64,000 nucleotides of DNA from assembly GCA_964399545.1 (NCBI GenBank), contig CAYNRG010000008.1, positions 10,025 to 74,024 on the forward strand, written 5' to 3'. A program made the position numbers and the translations under genes. Below are positions 6,643 through 15,403 of the stretch, piece after piece. Position 1 is the stretch's first letter; each line of letters begins with the position of its first letter. Source of the stretch: CAYNRG01 sp964399545. GTDB lineage: Bacteria > Bacillota_I > Bacilli_A > Erysipelotrichales > Erysipelotrichaceae. The notes under the pieces are model-generated. The model worked only from the letters and a program-made list of their open reading frames with translations. It was not told the DNA's origin and did no database searches.

Positions 6643-7779
6643 TTACTTTATTTTCAATAAACAAATAGTTTCGATATGCTTTGTGAAGGGGAACATATCT
6701 ACCGGTTGAATTATTTGTAACTGGTATCCGTACTTTTTTAGAAGGTCGATATCTCTTTTTTGAGTAAGGGGATTACAAGAAATATAGACTATTTTTTTAG
6801 CCTTTAGTTTTTGAAGAGCCGATAAAAAAACAGGGGTAGATCCAGTACGGGGAGGATCGATGAAAACAGTATCCACTTTTTGATTTTTTTGTACAAGTTG
6901 TTGAATGAAATCACTAGCATCTTGATTGAAAAAACGAGCATTTTTAATTTGATTATTTTTCGCGTTAGTAATAGCATCATGAACAGCTTGTTTATTAACT
7001 TCGACGCCAAGTACTTGTTTGACATAAGGGGCGCTAATTAACCCAATCGTTCCAATTCCACAATAAGCATCTAAAATTGTTTCATGAGAAGACAAGGATG
7101 CAAGTTCAATTGCTTTTTGATAAAGCTTTTCTGTTTGGTGAGGATTTACTTGATAGAAGGATTTGCTGGATAGAGTAAAGTTGACTTTGCAAAGCTGATC
7201 TTGAATGGTTCCTTTCCCCCAAAGGATTCGCTCTTTATCTCCTAAAACAACGCTAGTTTTTCTTTTGTTGACTTGAGTCATACATGTTGTAATCTCTGGA
7301 TGTAAGGATCGAAGACGCTTCATGAATTCTTTACTTCCGGGGAAGATGTCTTGACCTAAAACAAAAACTAAAAGAATTTCAGGTTGAGTATACGAAATGC
7401 GCAGGTAGACATGCCGCAAAATTCCTGTTCGACGATCTTCATCATAAGGTTGTATTTTCAGTTGATTTGCAATGGAGCAAATGGATTTTAAAATTGAGTT
7501 GGCACTTTGATTTTGAATGATGCAATCTTCTACAGGGAGAACACGATGGCTATTTTCTTCGTAAATTCCGCAAATTACTTTTTTTGTTTTACTAAGAGAA
7601 AAACTTGCGAATATTTTATGGCGATAATGCAAAGGGTTTTCCATAGAAATGAAAGGAGCAACAGGTTGAGGCTTAAAGAGTTGAATCACTTCCTTTTGCT
7701 TTTTTTCGATTTGTTCTGCATAGGGTAGACCTTGATATTGGCAACCACCACAGCGCTTTGCATAGATACAGTTTTTCAT
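6643..7779 (-). CDS. rlmD: 23S rRNA (uracil-C5)-methyltransferase, RlmD/TrmA family
   Basis: SAM-dependent RNA methyltransferase making 5-methyluridine in rRNA (B. subtilis RlmCD-type; RlmD or RumA in E. coli). The N-terminus carries the iron-sulfur cysteines C-YAKR-CGGC. The SAM-binding motif is ILDAYCGIGTIGL, DPPRTG is the family's catalytic loop, and SCNP near the end holds the nucleophilic Cys. About 378 residues is short for RumA because the N-terminal TRAM domain is missing, as in several Firmicute members. The start at 7779 is chosen because GGAGG sits 5 bp upstream; the in-frame ATG at 7791 overlaps that site. Which uridine (747 or 1939) is modified, or both, cannot be told. Confidence 0.85.
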   Translation of the reverse strand: MKNCIYAKRCGGCQYQGLPYAEQIEKKQKEVIQLFKPQPVAPFISMENPLHYRHKIFASFSLSKTKKVICGIYEENSHRVLPVEDCIIQNQSANSILKSICSIANQLKIQPYDEDRRTGILRHVYLRISYTQPEILLVFVLGQDIFPGSKEFMKRLRSLHPEITTCMTQVNKRKTSVVLGDKERILWGKGTIQDQLCKVNFTLSSKSFYQVNPHQTEKLYQKAIELASLSSHETILDAYCGIGTIGLISAPYVKQVLGVEVNKQAVHDAITNAKNNQIKNARFFNQDASDFIQQLVQKNQKVDTVFIDPPRTGSTPVFLSALQKLKAKKIVYISCNPLTQKRDIDLLKKYGYQLQIIQPVDMFPFTKHIETICLLKIK

Positions 7780-7856
7780 AATGACCTCCATTTGATCTAT
7801 AAATAGGAATTAAAGAGTAGAAAAAGAGGATAATTCCAGCTTTTATCTGACAACGC

Positions 7857-7885
7857 ATTATATCACTTTTAAGTATAAATGATAA
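7857..7885 (-). promoter_or_regulatory. Promoter of rlmD
   Basis: On the minus strand TTATCA (7880-7885), a 17-bp spacer and TATAAT (7857-7862) preceded by TGA, an extended -10. The leader to the 7779 start is about 70 nt. Confidence 0.6.
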
Positions 7886-8012
7886 GTCCTTTTACCTTAT
7901 ATGAGGAATAAAGTGTTATTTTTAAGTTTGTAGAATAGCGCTATATATTTTTATTCATGGGGCTCTGAAATTCAAGAAGATAGGTATGAACCAGTAAAAT
8001 GCTGGGTTAGTG

Positions 8013-8041
8013 TTTACATTGGAGGATAAATATGATAAAAT
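8013..8041 (+). promoter_or_regulatory. Promoter of rpsF-ssb-rpsR
   Basis: TTTACA (8013-8018), a 17-bp spacer and TAAAAT (8036-8041) preceded by TGA. The leader from about 8048 to the rpsF start is 78 nt. The rest of the 347-bp gap from 7779 holds only this promoter, the rlmD promoter and short weak hairpins. Confidence 0.75.
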
Positions 8042-8047
8042 CACTGA

Positions 8048-8125
8048 TACGGGTAGATAGAAAAGTCTATTTATTCCTTGCCTATCCACAAAGATGGGCC
8101 AAAAGACCATAAGGAGGTGTACCAC
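8048..8125 (+). promoter_or_regulatory. rpsF mRNA leader, candidate S6:S18 autoregulatory region
   Basis: The leader holds a hairpin of GCCTATC (8080-8086) and GATGGGC (8093-8099), and AAGGAGGTG before the start. rpsF leaders in many bacteria carry a structure bound by the S6:S18 complex, and both proteins are encoded here. I could not confirm the conserved internal-loop bases, so this is a positional inference. Confidence 0.3.
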
Positions 8126-8416
8126 ATGAGAAAATATGAAGTCATGTACATCGTAAATGCATCACTTGAAGATGCTAAGCGCCAAGAGGTAATTGAATCA
8201 ACTCACGGAATTATCACAGATAACGGTGGTAAAATTGTAAAAGTTGATGAATGGGGCGTAAAAGAATTTGCGTATCGTATCGAAGACATGACCAAAGGTT
8301 ATTACGTTGTAGTAACTTTTGAAGCAGACAATGCTGCAATTGCAGAATTTGATCGCTTAACGCGCATCAATCAAAACGTTGTTCGCTACATGATTGTGAA
8401 ATTAGACGAAGAATAA
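8126..8416 (+). CDS. rpsF: 30S ribosomal protein bS6
   Basis: Ribosomal protein S6, 96 residues, which binds 16S rRNA with S18 in the platform of the small subunit. The opening MRKYEVMYIVNASLEDAKRQEVIE and the central KEFAYRIEDMTKGYYVVVTFEAD are characteristic. The start at 8126 follows AAGGAGGTGTACCAC; the frame extends upstream to 8078, but that part is not S6-like and lies before the Shine-Dalgarno. It is the first gene of rpsF-ssb-rpsR, the order conserved in Firmicutes, and is followed after 11 bp by ssb. Confidence 0.97.
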   Translation: MRKYEVMYIVNASLEDAKRQEVIESTHGIITDNGGKIVKVDEWGVKEFAYRIEDMTKGYYVVVTFEADNAAIAEFDRLTRINQNVVRYMIVKLDEE

Positions 8417-8427
8417 GAGGTGAAATC

Positions 8428-8889
8428 ATGATTAATCGCGTTGTATTAGTAGGTCGGCTAACGAAAGATGTCGAAGTAAGAAAAACTCAAACAGGATTAT
8501 CTGTAGCATCATTTACGGTAGCTTGTAATCGCCGTATGTCCAGTGCAAGTCAAGAAAGACAAGCTGATTTTATCAACTGTGTCGCTTGGAGGCAAACTGC
8601 TGATTTCCTTGGGCAATATGCTAAAAAAGGAGCATTGGTTGGTGTGGAAGGACGTATTCAAACACGCAATTATGATGGAACGGATGGTAAACGAGTTTAT
8701 GTAACTGAAGTTGTGTGCGATTCTTGTCAATTACTAGAATCAAAAGGAGCTTCAGAAAATCGTCAACAGCATTTACCTCAAGAACCACAGGGTTTTGAAC
8801 CAAGTGGTTATGAGTCGAATGATAGTAGTCTTGATGATTTTAATGCAGGCCCAACATTAGATATTTCTAGTGATGACTTACCATTTTAA
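8428..8889 (+). CDS. ssb: Single-stranded DNA-binding protein
   Basis: SSB, 153 residues, coats single-stranded DNA during replication, recombination and repair. The N-terminal OB fold is clear (MINRVVLVGRLTKDVEVRKT, then FINCVAWRQTADFL and VGVEGRIQTRNY), residues 1-110. An acidic, low-complexity linker ends in SSDDLPF, the C-terminal tip that docks replication and repair partners. GAGGTGAAATC precedes the ATG. It lies between rpsF and rpsR, in the standard operon. Confidence 0.97.
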   Translation: MINRVVLVGRLTKDVEVRKTQTGLSVASFTVACNRRMSSASQERQADFINCVAWRQTADFLGQYAKKGALVGVEGRIQTRNYDGTDGKRVYVTEVVCDSCQLLESKGASENRQQHLPQEPQGFEPSGYESNDSSLDDFNAGPTLDISSDDLPF

Positions 8890-8908
8890 TTAGGAAAGGA
8901 GATCTACC

Positions 8909-9139
8909 ATGGCATTTAAAAAACAAAGAATGGGACGTAGAAAAGTTTGTTATTTTACAAAAAATAATGTTACGTCTATCGACTATAAAGATGTTGAACT
9001 GTTGAAACGTTTTATTTCAGCAAACGGTAAAATTATTCCAAGACGTGTAACAGGAACGCGTGCTAAATACCAACGTATGTTAGCAACTGCAATCAAACGT
9101 GCTCGTCAAATGGCTTTATTACCATATGTAAACGACTAA
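8909..9139 (+). CDS. rpsR: 30S ribosomal protein bS18
   Basis: Ribosomal protein S18, 76 residues, partner of S6 on the 30S platform. The sequence KVCYFTKNNVTSIDYKDVELLKRFISANGKI and PRRVTGTRAKYQRMLATAIKRAR is diagnostic. One lone Cys at KVCYF is retained and there is no CxxC zinc motif, so this is the zinc-free form. AAAGGAGATCTACC precedes the start. A terminator follows within 10 bp, closing the three-gene operon. Confidence 0.97.
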   Translation: MAFKKQRMGRRKVCYFTKNNVTSIDYKDVELLKRFISANGKIIPRRVTGTRAKYQRMLATAIKRARQMALLPYVND

Positions 9140-9145
9140 TAAAAC

Positions 9146-9183
9146 AAGAGCCTCTGTCGATTGATAGGGGCTTTTAATCTTTT
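9146..9183 (+). terminator. Terminator after rpsR
   Basis: A 13-bp stem (9146-9158 with 9163-9175) including three G-T wobbles, followed by a T-rich tail. It separates the ribosomal operon from the yybS-like gene, although read-through is possible since no clear promoter follows. Confidence 0.8.
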
Positions 9184-9201
9184 AGAGAGGAGTTGTAGTC
9201 T

Positions 9202-10128
9202 TTGAATAGTGAAGTGAAAAAAATAACCGAAGGGGCGATGATGACGGCTATTGTAGGTGTGCTGTTATTAGTGGATCGTCAACTATTGGGGTTATTGGAA
9301 TTGATTTGGTGGATTATTCCTCTACCTATGGTATTATATAGTGCCAAGTATGGGTGGAAAGATAGCTTAGTTCCTTTTTTTGCGATTGTTTTTTTGGCTT
9401 TTTTATTTGGAGGGATAACAACAATATTTATCGTTCCGATGATGACTCTCTGCGGTGTCTTTTATGGAGATGCTGTTAAGAAAAAGGCGACCAGCCGGAA
9501 GTTAATATGGTTATCTATAGGATTTTATACAATTTCTAGTGCAATTGTCATGGTTTTATTTGCGGGTGTTTTTGGGTATGATATAATGAAAGAAATAGGA
9601 ACCTTGCAAGAAATGATGAGTACGATGCAAGTTTCTATGGATAGTTTTAGTGCAGATGTGGATGGGATACTATTACAGCTGTATATTGTTTCTGTAATCT
9701 TCAGTGGTATTTTTGAAGGTATCATCATGCACATATGCTCAAAGTTTATTTTACGTAGAATGGGTTATTGTGTTTCACCACCAAGAGCTCTTTTAACAAT
9801 TGCAATCCCAAAGTGGACGGGCTATGTTGCATTACTTCTTTGGCAAGTAGGTTATTATGCTATGCGGATTCCCTTGGAGAATGTGAAGTTCCAAAATGGG
9901 TTAATTGTTGCTATGGTTTTATCGATGATGTACTTGTTTTACTTTGGACTCTTTGCAGTGATGGTTTGGCTAAAAATTAAGGTGAAAAGAAAAGAAATAG
10001 TACTTTTAAGCTTTATTGTGATTATTTTAATGTTTCAGTGGTTTCTTATCTTTTTAAGTTTTGTTGGATTTTTGTATATTACAACTAATTGGAGAGAAAA
10101 TTATTTAAGGAGGATTTATCATGAGTAA
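9202..10128 (+). CDS. YybS-like DUF2232 membrane protein
   Basis: Integral membrane protein of 308 residues with about eight hydrophobic segments; DUF2232 (YybS) proteins are related to S components of ECF transporters, and their substrate is unknown. The N-terminal KITEGAMMTAIVGVLLLVDRQL, LIWWIIPLPMVLYSAKYG, then the central GIFEGIIMHICSKFILRRMG, fit the family. The start is TTG at 9202 after GAGAGGAGTTG, with no better codon nearby. The stop overlaps gdpP by 8 bp. The order yybS-gdpP-rplI-dnaB is the same as in Bacillus subtilis (yybS-yybT-rplI-dnaC), which supports the call more than sequence alone. Confidence 0.78.
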   Translation: MNSEVKKITEGAMMTAIVGVLLLVDRQLLGLLELIWWIIPLPMVLYSAKYGWKDSLVPFFAIVFLAFLFGGITTIFIVPMMTLCGVFYGDAVKKKATSRKLIWLSIGFYTISSAIVMVLFAGVFGYDIMKEIGTLQEMMSTMQVSMDSFSADVDGILLQLYIVSVIFSGIFEGIIMHICSKFILRRMGYCVSPPRALLTIAIPKWTGYVALLLWQVGYYAMRIPLENVKFQNGLIVAMVLSMMYLFYFGLFAVMVWLKIKVKRKEIVLLSFIVIILMFQWFLIFLSFVGFLYITTNWRENYLRRIYHE

Positions 10129-12091
10129 GCTGGATAAAATGAAAATCTGGTTATCTGTATTTATTCTGGCGCAAGCTGGATTGATTGCTTTTTTCTATTT
10201 TATATTTAAACAAGATATATTAATTGTTACATTATTTTTTGTTTTAGAAATGATGGTGATTATTTTAATTTATCAAATTGTTAAAAATCAATTAGAAAAG
10301 AGAAATTTGGACATAAGCCAAATTTTAGGGCAAGAAGCGAAAGAAGCGTTTCTATTTGGAGAAACAGGATTATTATCCTATGATGATAATTATATTATTA
10401 CATGGATGAGTGAGCTATTTAAAGAAAGAGGTATTCAACGAGTGGGCAAAAAACTTCTTGTATGGTTGCCAGAGGTGGATAGCTTAATTTCGGGAGCGAG
10501 TGATAGTGTTATTGTCGAACTGGATGATCATGTTTATCAAGTAAGTCGAAAAGAAGATTCTCAAATGATATTCTTCAAGGATGTAACGGAAAGTGTTCGA
10601 TATAAAGAAGCTTATGAAGAAGAACAGTTAGTTATTGGATTAATTAATCTAGATAATTATGATGAATCAACAAGATATGAAGATGAGCATGTTCTTGCGA
10701 GTATTAATACTAGTATTCGTCAACCAGTTGTCGATTGGTGTAAAGAGCATGGTTTACTTCTTCGTCGAATAAAGAATGACCGATATATGGTTATTTTGAA
10801 TGAAGGTATTTTTTCTGCATTAGTAACAGACCGATTCAATATTTTGAATACAGTGAGAAATGCAGCACAAGAGCTAGATGTATCAATTACATTATCCATG
10901 GCTTTTGCTCGAGGAACAAGTAATTTTGATGAATTGGATGAGATGGTTATTCAATTATTGGAGCTTGCTCAATCTCGAGGTGGAGATCAGGTAGCAATTC
11001 GTCAAGCAGGAAAAGAAGTAAAATATTTTGGTGGAAGTAGCGAAGCGGTAGAAAAGCGCAGTCGTGTGAGAGTCCGGATTATGGCTAATACATTAAAGGA
11101 TTTAATTCAAAAGTCAGAGAATGTTATCATTTGTGGACATAAAGGCAGTGACTTTGACTGTATGGGTGGTGCACTTGCGATGAGTAGAATTGTGCAAGGA
11201 TATGAAAAATCGTGTTGTATTATTGCCAAAACAGGTGGTATTGAAGAAAAATTAGGCGAAGTATTAGAAAAGAATAAAACTTTATTAGGCGAACGACATT
11301 TATTTGTCAGTGAGAATGAAGCCTTGAATCAACTGAGAGATGAGACTTTAGTCATTATGGTAGATCATCATAGTTTGGACCAAAGTAACGGTTCTCAAGT
11401 TTTAGAGAAAGCTAAGAAAATTGCTATTTTTGATCATCACCGTCGTCGAGGCGATTTAGAAGTCAACCCACTTCTTATTTATATTGAAGCAGGCGCTTCA
11501 AGCACATCAGAATTAGTTGCTGAATTTATACCTTATTTATCAAATCGAATTGAAATTGATGAGGTTGAAGCGAATATCATGTATACTGGAATTGTAATTG
11601 ATACTACTAATTTTAAAGTGAGAACAGGAATTCGAACTTTTGAAGCAGCTAGTATGATTAGAAGTTGGGGAGCAGACCCAATTGAGTCTGATGAATACTT
11701 AAAAGAAACATATGAAGAGTTTGAATTAAAATCAGCAATTATGAATCAATGTGAGAAGCATGAAAATGGAATTGTTATAGCTCCAGTGACTCAGGTAGTA
11801 TCGCGGTCATTGATGTCACAAATTGCCGATAATTTATTACAAATTAAAGATGTTCAAGCGAGTTTTGTCGTTGCGAATACTTCAGGAGATAAAGTTGCTA
11901 TCAGTGCACGTAGCCGAGGAAAAGTTAACGTTCAGTTAATTATGGAAGCAATGCAAGGTGGAGGTCACTTAAGTGCAGCAGCAGTACAAAGAGAAGATAC
12001 ATCGGTTTCAGAATTAAAAGAAGAGCTGATTGAACAGATAAATCATTATTTTAAGGAGGGTACAGAAAATGAAAGTAATCTTACTAAGTGA
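10121..12091 (+). CDS. gdpP: Cyclic-di-AMP phosphodiesterase GdpP
   Basis: Membrane-bound phosphodiesterase that hydrolyses c-di-AMP to pApA and so controls potassium and osmolyte balance and cell-wall stress. It has two N-terminal transmembrane helices (residues about 9-60), a PAS-like domain, a degenerate GGDEF domain (about 170-300) and a DHH/DHHA1 catalytic module. The metal-binding residues are present: HKGSDFD (340-346), DHH at 415-417 and DHH at 438-440, and the C-terminal GGGHLSAAA of DHHA1 near residue 620. Length 656 is typical. AAGGAGGATTTATC precedes the ATG inside the end of the yybS-like gene, and the stop overlaps rplI by 23 bp, so all three genes are translationally coupled. 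Confidence 0.94.
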   Translation: MSKLDKMKIWLSVFILAQAGLIAFFYFIFKQDILIVTLFFVLEMMVIILIYQIVKNQLEKRNLDISQILGQEAKEAFLFGETGLLSYDDNYIITWMSELFKERGIQRVGKKLLVWLPEVDSLISGASDSVIVELDDHVYQVSRKEDSQMIFFKDVTESVRYKEAYEEEQLVIGLINLDNYDESTRYEDEHVLASINTSIRQPVVDWCKEHGLLLRRIKNDRYMVILNEGIFSALVTDRFNILNTVRNAAQELDVSITLSMAFARGTSNFDELDEMVIQLLELAQSRGGDQVAIRQAGKEVKYFGGSSEAVEKRSRVRVRIMANTLKDLIQKSENVIICGHKGSDFDCMGGALAMSRIVQGYEKSCCIIAKTGGIEEKLGEVLEKNKTLLGERHLFVSENEALNQLRDETLVIMVDHHSLDQSNGSQVLEKAKKIAIFDHHRRRGDLEVNPLLIYIEAGASSTSELVAEFIPYLSNRIEIDEVEANIMYTGIVIDTTNFKVRTGIRTFEAASMIRSWGADPIESDEYLKETYEEFELKSAIMNQCEKHENGIVIAPVTQVVSRSLMSQIADNLLQIKDVQASFVVANTSGDKVAISARSRGKVNVQLIMEAMQGGGHLSAAAVQREDTSVSELKEELIEQINHYFKEGTENESNLTK

Positions 12092-12515
12092 TGTTAAGAA
12101 AGTTGGAAAAAAAGGAGAAATTAAGGAAGTTGCTGATGGATATGCACGTAATTTTCTTATTTCAAAAGGATTAGCTGTGCAAGCGACATCCAAAAGTATG
12201 GAAATTCTACAAGACCAAAAAGAAGAAAAACTTAACCAAGAAGCTGAATTAAGAAGGCAGGCTGAAGAGGTAAAAAAACAATTGGAGAGCATTGTGTGTG
12301 TGTTTCACTTAAGTAGCAAGTCGGGTAAAGTATTTGGGTCTGTTTCGACTAAGCAAATTGCTGAAGAGTTAGAGAAAAAATATAAAATTAAAGTGGATAA
12401 GAGGAAGTTCGTAGATACCCATGGATTACATGGATTAGGCTTTAGTAAAGTAAAAGTAGAGTTGTATAGAGGAGTCATTGGTGAAATAACTTGCCAAGTA
12501 AAAGAGAAAGAGTAG
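12069..12515 (+). CDS. rplI: 50S ribosomal protein bL9
   Basis: Ribosomal protein L9, 148 residues. The N-terminal MKVILLSDVKKVGKKGEIKEVADGYARNFLISKGLA is diagnostic, followed by the long connecting helix (QDQKEEKLNQEAELRRQAEE) and the C-terminal domain with GLHGLG. The start lies within the 3-prime end of gdpP, after AAGGAGGGTACAGAA. dnaB follows after 10 bp. This gdpP-rplI-dnaB linkage is standard in Firmicutes. Confidence 0.97.
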   Translation: MKVILLSDVKKVGKKGEIKEVADGYARNFLISKGLAVQATSKSMEILQDQKEEKLNQEAELRRQAEEVKKQLESIVCVFHLSSKSGKVFGSVSTKQIAEELEKKYKIKVDKRKFVDTHGLHGLGFSKVKVELYRGVIGEITCQVKEKE

Positions 12516-12525
12516 GTGGATGTAA

Positions 12526-13875
12526 ATGAATCGTCAGATGCCCAATAGTTTAGAAGCAGAACAGTCGTTATTAGGAACTATGATGGTTTATGCACGAAGC
12601 GTAACAACAGCGATTGAAGCTGGGTTGATGAGTTCACATTTTTATTTAGATGCCCATCGTAAAATATTTGGAGCTATCTTTGACTTACATAGTGAAGGGA
12701 AACCTGTGGACATGACTACAGTGACAACAGCCCTTAAAGATCAAGGGATTTTGTCCCAAGTAGGAGGAGTAGAATACTTACTCCAACTTAGTGATAGCGC
12801 AGTAACTTCAGCAAATACCAAAACTTATGTTAATTTAATACAAAATAAGGCGTTTCAAAGAACGTTGATTGAAGTTGCGCAGGAGATTGCAGAAGAAGGC
12901 CTTCAAGGTCAAGTAGATATCGATGATTATTTAGATGAAGCAGAAAGAAAAATTTTAGGTGTAACTCGAACCAGAAAGACCAGCGAATTCCGTAATGGAA
13001 CAGAAGTAATTACTTCTGTTTTAGAGAATATAAAAAAGATGTCGGATAATCACTCATCGATTACTGGAGCAGCAACAGGGTTTAAAGAGCTGGATCGATT
13101 AACACATGGGTTTCAAGCGGGAGATTTAATCATTTTAGCAGCTCGACCTTCTATGGGAAAAACTGCATTTGCACTGAATCTAGGGATGAATATGGCGTTG
13201 TTAGATCCTAAGAAAGCTTTAGCTATTTTTTCGTTGGAAATGCCAGCAGAACAGCTAATTTCTCGTGTTTTATCGGCGAAAAGTACAGTTAAGGGAGATC
13301 ATTTGAGAACAGGTTATTTATCTACGGGAGAATGGAATCAATTATCTGAAGCAGTTACGGAATTGAAAGCTACAAAGATTTTTATTGATGATACGCCCGG
13401 TGTTCGTGTTGCGGAAATCTTTTCAAAATGCCGTAAGTTACAATCAGAACATGGATTATCTTGTATCATCATTGACTATATTCAATTAATTTCAGGATCT
13501 GGAAAAGGTGGCGAAAATCGTCAGCAAGAGGTATCTGAAATTTCTAGAAACTTAAAAGCCTTAGCTAGAGAACTAAAGGTTCCGGTTATTGCCTTATCTC
13601 AGCTCTCACGTGGAGTTGAGTCAAGACCAGATAAGCGTCCAATGATGTCAGACTTAAGAGAGTCAGGATCAATTGAGCAAGATGCTGATTTGATTATGTT
13701 GTTGTTTAGAGAATCCTATTATGATAATGATAAAAAGGAAGAAGCGATAGAAAATGGAATTGAATCTATTGAGGTCAATGTAGCAAAGCACCGTAATGGA
13801 GCTACACGACGTGTAGAAATTGCTTTTAAAGCAGAAATCAATGCATTCTATAATGTCGATCGATCGATGTCTTAA
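12526..13875 (+). CDS. dnaB: Replicative DNA helicase DnaB
   Basis: Hexameric 5-to-3-prime helicase that unwinds the replication fork (DnaC in B. subtilis naming). The N-terminal primase-interaction domain begins MPNSLEAEQSLLGTMM. The RecA-like C-terminal domain has the Walker A ARPSMGKTAFALN near residue 205, Walker B CIIIDYIQLISG, ALSQLSRGVE, and the LRESGSIEQDAD arginine-finger region. Length 449 is normal and no intein is present. GTAGGTGGATGTAA precedes the start weakly. It follows rplI directly. Confidence 0.97.
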   Translation: MNRQMPNSLEAEQSLLGTMMVYARSVTTAIEAGLMSSHFYLDAHRKIFGAIFDLHSEGKPVDMTTVTTALKDQGILSQVGGVEYLLQLSDSAVTSANTKTYVNLIQNKAFQRTLIEVAQEIAEEGLQGQVDIDDYLDEAERKILGVTRTRKTSEFRNGTEVITSVLENIKKMSDNHSSITGAATGFKELDRLTHGFQAGDLIILAARPSMGKTAFALNLGMNMALLDPKKALAIFSLEMPAEQLISRVLSAKSTVKGDHLRTGYLSTGEWNQLSEAVTELKATKIFIDDTPGVRVAEIFSKCRKLQSEHGLSCIIIDYIQLISGSGKGGENRQQEVSEISRNLKALARELKVPVIALSQLSRGVESRPDKRPMMSDLRESGSIEQDADLIMLLFRESYYDNDKKEEAIENGIESIEVNVAKHRNGATRRVEIAFKAEINAFYNVDRSMS

Positions 13876-13890
13876 TAAAGGAGGAATTAA

Positions 13891-15402
13891 ATGAAAAAGT
13901 TTATTCCAGTTGCCCTTGCAGCAACTGCGAGTTTTATGGTAGTTTTTCTTATCCCTTGGATATTGAACTCAACAGCAAGCCAAGAGGCAATTGTTGAAAA
14001 TCAAAGAAGTATCATTTCTCAAGAATCGGTTCAAGTTTTAAGTAAACCTGTAGAAATAATCAAGATGTATGATTCTGGAAATCTAATAGGTGTTTTAAAG
14101 AATGAATCCAAATTGAACCAGTTATTAGAAAAAGTGTATCAAGAACGCTATAGTGAGACTTTTCCCAATACAGAACTAGATGTAGGGAGCGACCTTTATT
14201 TTATTAAGGAGTTAAGCTATATTCAATATGAAGATGTGGATGAACAAATTTTAGAATACATCATTGATAAGAATTCATTTACTATTGAAACCAATGCGAT
14301 TGAATTCTCTAATAATCAAGGTGTTTATGCGATTCTTTATGTAGATGATATGGTGAAGTATGAAGAAGCATTTAATAAGTATCTACTCTACTTTGTGGAT
14401 GAAGAAGATTTTCGATACTTAAAGAATAATCAACAAGTTCCAGAATTAAATACGTATGGAACAAGAGATCGTAGTGTTCGAATTATTCAGAACATTTCAT
14501 TTAAAAAAGACTATGTTAATCCAGAAAAAATTAAGACATCATCAGAAGATATTTTAGAATATTTGCGCTATGGTGAGGGTGTAGAAAAAGAGTATTATAC
14601 TGTTGAACCATACGATATGATTGATGGTGTTGCGACGAAAAGTGGAATGGAACTATCTTCGGAACAAATTGTAAATATTAATGATAAAATTTTAAAGGAT
14701 GTAGATCAAGTTTTAGAGGCGGGAACTAAATTATCGATTACCTATTTTGAGTCGCCGATTGATATTGAAGTGAAAAAGGAAGCGATTCGTCAAGAAGCAA
14801 TCTATATTAATGAACCTCTTTTAATTGAAGATCCTCAAATGTATCAGGGAGACTCTAAAGTTGTTCAAGAAAAAGTTGCAGGATCTGAAAATGTACTTTA
14901 TGAGGAAACGTGGATTAATGGTTATCTAGTAAGAGGGGAAAGAATCTCATCTATTGTAACTAAGCAGCCTCAACAAGAAATCATTCATGTAGGAAGTAAA
15001 GAAATTCCAGGAGTAGGAACAGGGAACTTTATTATTCCAGTAGATAACCCAATAGTAAGCTGTCGATGGGGCTGTTACCCACGCCATCGAGCTGTTGACT
15101 TCCAAAATGCATATGATCGTTATGGACCAATTTATGCATCGGATCGTGGTACAGTGAAGATATCAAGCTACCATTATATCAACGGATACTATATGGTTAT
15201 TGATCATGGAAATGGTTATGAAAGTTATTATGGCCATATGAATACACAACCATATTTTGAGGTTGGAGATCGTGTTAATCAAGGAGAAGTTATTGGTCAG
15301 ATTGGAAGAACAGGATTAGCCTCAGGACCTCATGTTCATTTCTTTATTGTGTATGAAGGGGATAGAAGAGATCCATGTGATGGATTCGTACCTTGCCGAT
15401 AA
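13891..15402 (+). CDS. Cell-wall M23 (LytM) metallopeptidase with G5 domain
   Basis: Predicted surface endopeptidase of 503 residues. One N-terminal transmembrane helix or uncleaved signal (KKFIPVALAATASFMVVFLIPWIL) anchors it outside. A mid-region of unknown fold (30-310) precedes a G5-like segment (about 320-370; VQEKVAGSENVLYEETWINGYLVRGERISS), often a carbohydrate-binding or adhesion module. The C-terminal M23 domain carries the zinc ligands His399 and Asp403 (HRAVD) and HVH at 481-483, so it should be active on peptidoglycan cross-bridges. AAAGGAGGAATTAA precedes the ATG. In B. subtilis the walRKHI genes stand between this region and walJ; here this peptidase sits there instead, and M23 peptidases are classic WalRK targets. 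Confidence 0.88.
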   Translation: MKKFIPVALAATASFMVVFLIPWILNSTASQEAIVENQRSIISQESVQVLSKPVEIIKMYDSGNLIGVLKNESKLNQLLEKVYQERYSETFPNTELDVGSDLYFIKELSYIQYEDVDEQILEYIIDKNSFTIETNAIEFSNNQGVYAILYVDDMVKYEEAFNKYLLYFVDEEDFRYLKNNQQVPELNTYGTRDRSVRIIQNISFKKDYVNPEKIKTSSEDILEYLRYGEGVEKEYYTVEPYDMIDGVATKSGMELSSEQIVNINDKILKDVDQVLEAGTKLSITYFESPIDIEVKKEAIRQEAIYINEPLLIEDPQMYQGDSKVVQEKVAGSENVLYEETWINGYLVRGERISSIVTKQPQQEIIHVGSKEIPGVGTGNFIIPVDNPIVSCRWGCYPRHRAVDFQNAYDRYGPIYASDRGTVKISSYHYINGYYMVIDHGNGYESYYGHMNTQPYFEVGDRVNQGEVIGQIGRTGLASGPHVHFFIVYEGDRRDPCDGFVPCR

Positions 15403-15403
15403 T